Positions 43,703-45,967 of a stretch of DNA of 45,967 nucleotides are shown piece by piece (the first letter of the stretch is position 1; the number at the start of each line of letters is the position of its first letter). The stretch is from positions 1-45,967 of the forward strand of contig JAILQO010000071.1 of assembly GCA_024698925.1 (NCBI GenBank). The letters run 5' to 3'. The position numbers and the translations under genes were made by a program. This DNA is from Bacteroidaceae bacterium. GTDB taxonomy: Bacteria; Bacteroidota; Bacteroidia; Bacteroidales; Bacteroidaceae. Below the pieces are notes generated by a model, which ran no database searches, was not told where the DNA came from, and worked only from the letters and a program-made list of their open reading frames with translations.

Positions 43703-45829
43703 TTAGCCTTCGTCCCCATCATCGGGATCGGTGCTACCTCCGTTGCCTCCGGTGTTGCCACCATTGCCGCCCGTGTCGATGGTGCCGGTGCCGCCACCCT
43801 GGCTAGAGCCGCCGTTCTGGCTACCGCCTTCGTTGGAACCGCCTTGGTTCTGGCTGCCGCCATTCTGACCGGTTTCTGAGCCCGTCGAAGAACCGCCCTC
43901 GTTTTCGGGGTCTTCCACCTCGCCATCATCGGCGCTGGTGACGCGCTTCACCTCGTTGCCATTGCGGTCGTAGCAGGTGATGACGATGGAGGTGTTCTTC
44001 AACTCGTCCTTCAGGTCCACATCGGGAGTGAAGATGATGCGACGGCTGGTAATCAGACCATGGACCGTGTAGCCGGGGGCCTTCTTGGCGAGTTCCTGGC
44101 AGATGTGGCGGCTGAAGGAGATGAACACGACCTTGGTGGGCTCGGACGAACGGCGGGCGAAGGAGGCGAACTCCGGCGGGACATTGCGCGGGGCGGCCGG
44201 CTTCAGGGCCTGGAGGCACTTCTCCACGAGCTCATCCTCGCGTTCCACGGTGGTCTGCGGCTTGAGTTCCAGCACGGGCAGGCACTCGCGGCTCCGCGCG
44301 GCCTGGGCCATATACTCGGCGAGGGTCGGAACGTGTTCGCCGTTGGCGAGCCGGTTCGCGCGGACTTCCTCGAAGTTGCTCGTCTGGATGTCCAGGTCGC
44401 CGATCTTCCGGTCATGATAGATGACGGGCACGCCGTCGGCCGTCAGATGGATGTCGAACTCGCTGCCCCAGAGGCCGAATTCCTGGGCCTTGCGGAAGGA
44501 GGCGACGGAGTTCTCCGCGTTGCCTTCCCAGAAGCCGCGGTGGGCGACGATCTGCGTCTTCGGGATGCGTTTCGCGCACCACGCCTTGACGTCATTCCAG
44601 TTGTAATAGATTCCGTCGACCGCCTGCAGGGCCGGGAGCTTCGTCTCCCGCTCGTTCATCAGGAACTTGACGAGGATGTCGTCGGACTTCTTGCTGCGGT
44701 AGAAGATCATCTGCAGGTTCGTCGCGAACGGGCAGTAATAGGAAGGGAGCCAGTTCGCGGCGGCTTCCTCGAGGGTGTAGCGCTCGCTCACGCCTTCCAG
44801 GCCCAGGTAACACACCAGGCCCAGGAAAGGCCAGTCGTGGCCGAAGCACAGGTCGGCGGCCTTCTGCACCTTGCCGGCGATGACGGCGTCGGCCTGGCTG
44901 ATGAGGGTGTCGACCAGCTCCTGGGAGCGCGGGATGCGGATCTGGCCGTTGAGCTTGGAGTCGCACTGGTTCAGGTAGGCGGAGAGGAAGTTCAGCTCAT
45001 GGAAATGGACCACGTTCTCGAAGGGGAGGTAACGGAACATGTTGTCCGGGATGTCGAAGGGATCCGACACGCGGGCGCAGTCGTAGATGGCGTTCTGGAA
45101 ATCCCAGGCGTCCGGGATGAGCTTCTTGGCCGCTTCCGGGTCCGTGAACAGGGTCCGGTACACGGTTTCATTGTCCCACGGGAGGGTTTTCTTGTAATCG
45201 GCCAGGGCCTTGTTCGTCCGGGCGGTGAGGACGCTGTTCTCGCCCCGGGCGATGTAGGCGTAATACTTCTCGCCGGTGTCCAGGTCCATGTCCAGGTCCG
45301 GCTGGAGCGCCTGCAGGCGGGCGGTGAAGCCGTTCATGGAAACGATGCAGCGAGGGGTGGTGCTGGAGACGGCGCGCAGGTGCTTGCTGCCCTTCTTGAA
45401 CACCTCCGGGAAGCGGTTGTACATCCGCTCGGCAAGCTGTGCGTGCTCCTTCACGCCGCGGGGCGTGAGGCGGCCGTCCATGCCGTTGTGCAGTTCGTAG
45501 ATGAGGGCGGCCTCCTTCAACAGGGAGTCGCCGGCGGGGGTCAGGAGGTGCTGCTCCTTGGCCTGGGTGAGGAGGTCGCGGACCAGCTTGTACTGCGGGC
45601 CGCCCCAGTCCGAACGGGATCCGTGACGCCCGTAGTGGCTGATATAGAACGCCTTGTACCCCTTCGGAGCGGGCGTGTCCTTGACGGGCTCGAATTCGTA
45701 GGAATGCGTGTTGAACGCGGCGCGGCGGATGTCGCCTTTCAGGTACTTCACCACCGGGGTGTCCGGCTGGGCGGAGGCCGACAGCGCAAAGAGCGTAAGC
45801 GCGGCCAGGGTCAAGATCCGTTTCATCAA
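43703..45829 (-). CDS. Chimeric ORF: histidine phosphatase + glycerophosphodiesterase joined to an HU-like Gly-rich tail
   Basis: 708 residues. Signal peptide about 1–20. Residues about 30–420 are a clade-2 histidine phosphatase: HYGRHGSR (R68, H69, R72) and the FGHD motif (H331, D332). Residues about 425–590 are a GDPD domain: VAHRGFWEGNAENS (H430, R431), EFDIHLTADG (E457, D459) and YHD (H472). At about residue 591 (base 44059) GDPD homology stops inside its last strands (APGYTVHG) and the text becomes ITSRRIIFTPDVDLKDELKN with CYDRNGNEVKR and a Gly/Asn/Ser-rich acidic tail, the C-terminal half of an HU-like (HU-HIG) DNA-binding protein as found before smalltalk genes. GC falls from about 65% to about 52% across this point. 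It may be an assembly misjoin or a real recombination; the frame is open either way. Confidence 0.75.
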   Translation of the reverse strand: MMKRILTLAALTLFALSASAQPDTPVVKYLKGDIRRAAFNTHSYEFEPVKDTPAPKGYKAFYISHYGRHGSRSDWGGPQYKLVRDLLTQAKEQHLLTPAGDSLLKEAALIYELHNGMDGRLTPRGVKEHAQLAERMYNRFPEVFKKGSKHLRAVSSTTPRCIVSMNGFTARLQALQPDLDMDLDTGEKYYAYIARGENSVLTARTNKALADYKKTLPWDNETVYRTLFTDPEAAKKLIPDAWDFQNAIYDCARVSDPFDIPDNMFRYLPFENVVHFHELNFLSAYLNQCDSKLNGQIRIPRSQELVDTLISQADAVIAGKVQKAADLCFGHDWPFLGLVCYLGLEGVSERYTLEEAAANWLPSYYCPFATNLQMIFYRSKKSDDILVKFLMNERETKLPALQAVDGIYYNWNDVKAWCAKRIPKTQIVAHRGFWEGNAENSVASFRKAQEFGLWGSEFDIHLTADGVPVIYHDRKIGDLDIQTSNFEEVRANRLANGEHVPTLAEYMAQAARSRECLPVLELKPQTTVEREDELVEKCLQALKPAAPRNVPPEFASFARRSSEPTKVVFISFSRHICQELAKKAPGYTVHGLITSRRIIFTPDVDLKDELKNTSIVITCYDRNGNEVKRVTSADDGEVEDPENEGGSSTGSETGQNGGSQNQGGSNEGGSQNGGSSQGGGTGTIDTGGNGGNTGGNGGSTDPDDGDEG

Positions 45830-45843
45830 TTCAGTGTTTTTGT

Positions 45844-45890
45844 CAAATTTACAAATAATTGGCGGGTTTGCAAATTATTTCGTAAATTTG
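45844..45890. promoter_or_regulatory. Back-to-back promoters
   Basis: Minus: TTTG (45874–45871), 19 nt, TAAATTTG (45851–45844), for the phosphatase/GDPD gene. Plus: TTG (45859–45861), 21 nt, TAAATTTG (45883–45890), for the gene starting at 45916. The two overlap, so they may compete. Confidence 0.7.
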
Positions 45891-45915
45891 CGAATTACAT
45901 AATAGAGAACTAACC

Positions 45916-45967
45916 ATGGTAAAAGTAGACGTTAAAGGTTGCTGCGGCTTCGTGGATGGAGCCAAGT
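45916..45967 (+). CDS. Start of a gene cut by the right edge, possibly glucose-6-phosphate isomerase
   Basis: The ATG at 45916, 26 nt after a good promoter, begins MVKVDVKGCCGFVDGAK. Only 17 residues are visible. The 'V-D-x-x-G-x-x-GFV' opening resembles Bacteroidales glucose-6-phosphate isomerases from memory; this is a weak call. Confidence 0.35.
   Translation, partial: MVKVDVKGCCGFVDGAK

Noticed and set aside
43472..43879. A 135-codon plus-strand ORF
   Set aside because: It runs through the smalltalk gene, the repeats and the Gly-rich tail in antisense; composition is Ala/Val-rich with no family pattern.
44060..45913. A 617-codon plus-strand ORF opposite the phosphatase/GDPD gene
   Set aside because: It mirrors a GC-rich gene with clear motifs on the minus strand, has no recognisable domain, and is rich in Val/Leu/Gly/Arg as expected of an antisense frame.

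Overview
The window reads as a gut Bacteroidales chromosome segment, most like Prevotellaceae or a close relative. The evidence is Bacteroidetes-type promoters (TTTG, about 20 nt, TAnnTTTG), the DUF6242–DUF6089–uppS–bamA–skp–murI operon, BspA-like and BACON surface proteins, a GH95 fucosidase, a serine-type sulfatase, PEGA and LPP20 envelope proteins and a 'smalltalk' micro-protein. Calls rest on reading the sequence and remembered family signatures; no searches were run.

Layout. 1–4.2 kb is a decayed, AT-rich patchwork: the 3' end of a TonB-dependent receptor, two truncated ECF sigma factors, a lipocalin-like lipoprotein, a DUF2971 gene broken by one in-frame stop, and a gene-poor stretch with a promoter and hairpins that could be a small RNA. 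4.2–7.2 kb (minus) is GT4 – GT2 – SpoU methyltransferase. 7.35–17.7 kb is a glycan module: tRNA-Leu(UAA) and a GH95 alpha-L-fucosidase (+) facing a GlmM – sulfatase – MG2-like protein operon (−), with an N-acetylhexosamine 1-kinase (NahK) divergent from glmM, then nhaA. 19.3–27.3 kb (minus) is the envelope operon DUF6242 – DUF6089 – uppS – bamA – three tandem skp genes – murI. ribD and prmC diverge at 28.4 kb. 29.5–43.2 kb holds a PEGA/barrel protein (+) facing a minus-strand run of surface proteins: a 1566-aa Big2/FN3-associated/LRR protein, a 1422-aa BspA-like protein, a BACON lipoprotein and an LPP20-family protein. 43.4–46 kb has the smalltalk gene and a 708-aa ORF whose two ends look like different genes, with a GC jump at about 44.06 kb, followed by the start of a divergent gene.

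How it works together. The fucosidase, sulfatase, NahK and GlmM fit removal of fucose and sulfate from host-type glycans and return of the released N-acetylhexosamines to the amino-sugar pool. The bam/skp/uppS/murI operon couples outer-membrane protein assembly to peptidoglycan precursor supply.

The most unusual signal is a family of short palindromic and roughly 10-nt-pitch repeats. They lie between genes, form the C-terminus of one glycosyltransferase, and occur in frame inside at least four coding sequences (ribD, the MG2-like gene and both large surface-protein genes). Other oddities are a murI with no ATG/GTG/TTG ahead of its catalytic motif, promoters that leave almost no 5' leader, and a probable chimeric junction at the right end.
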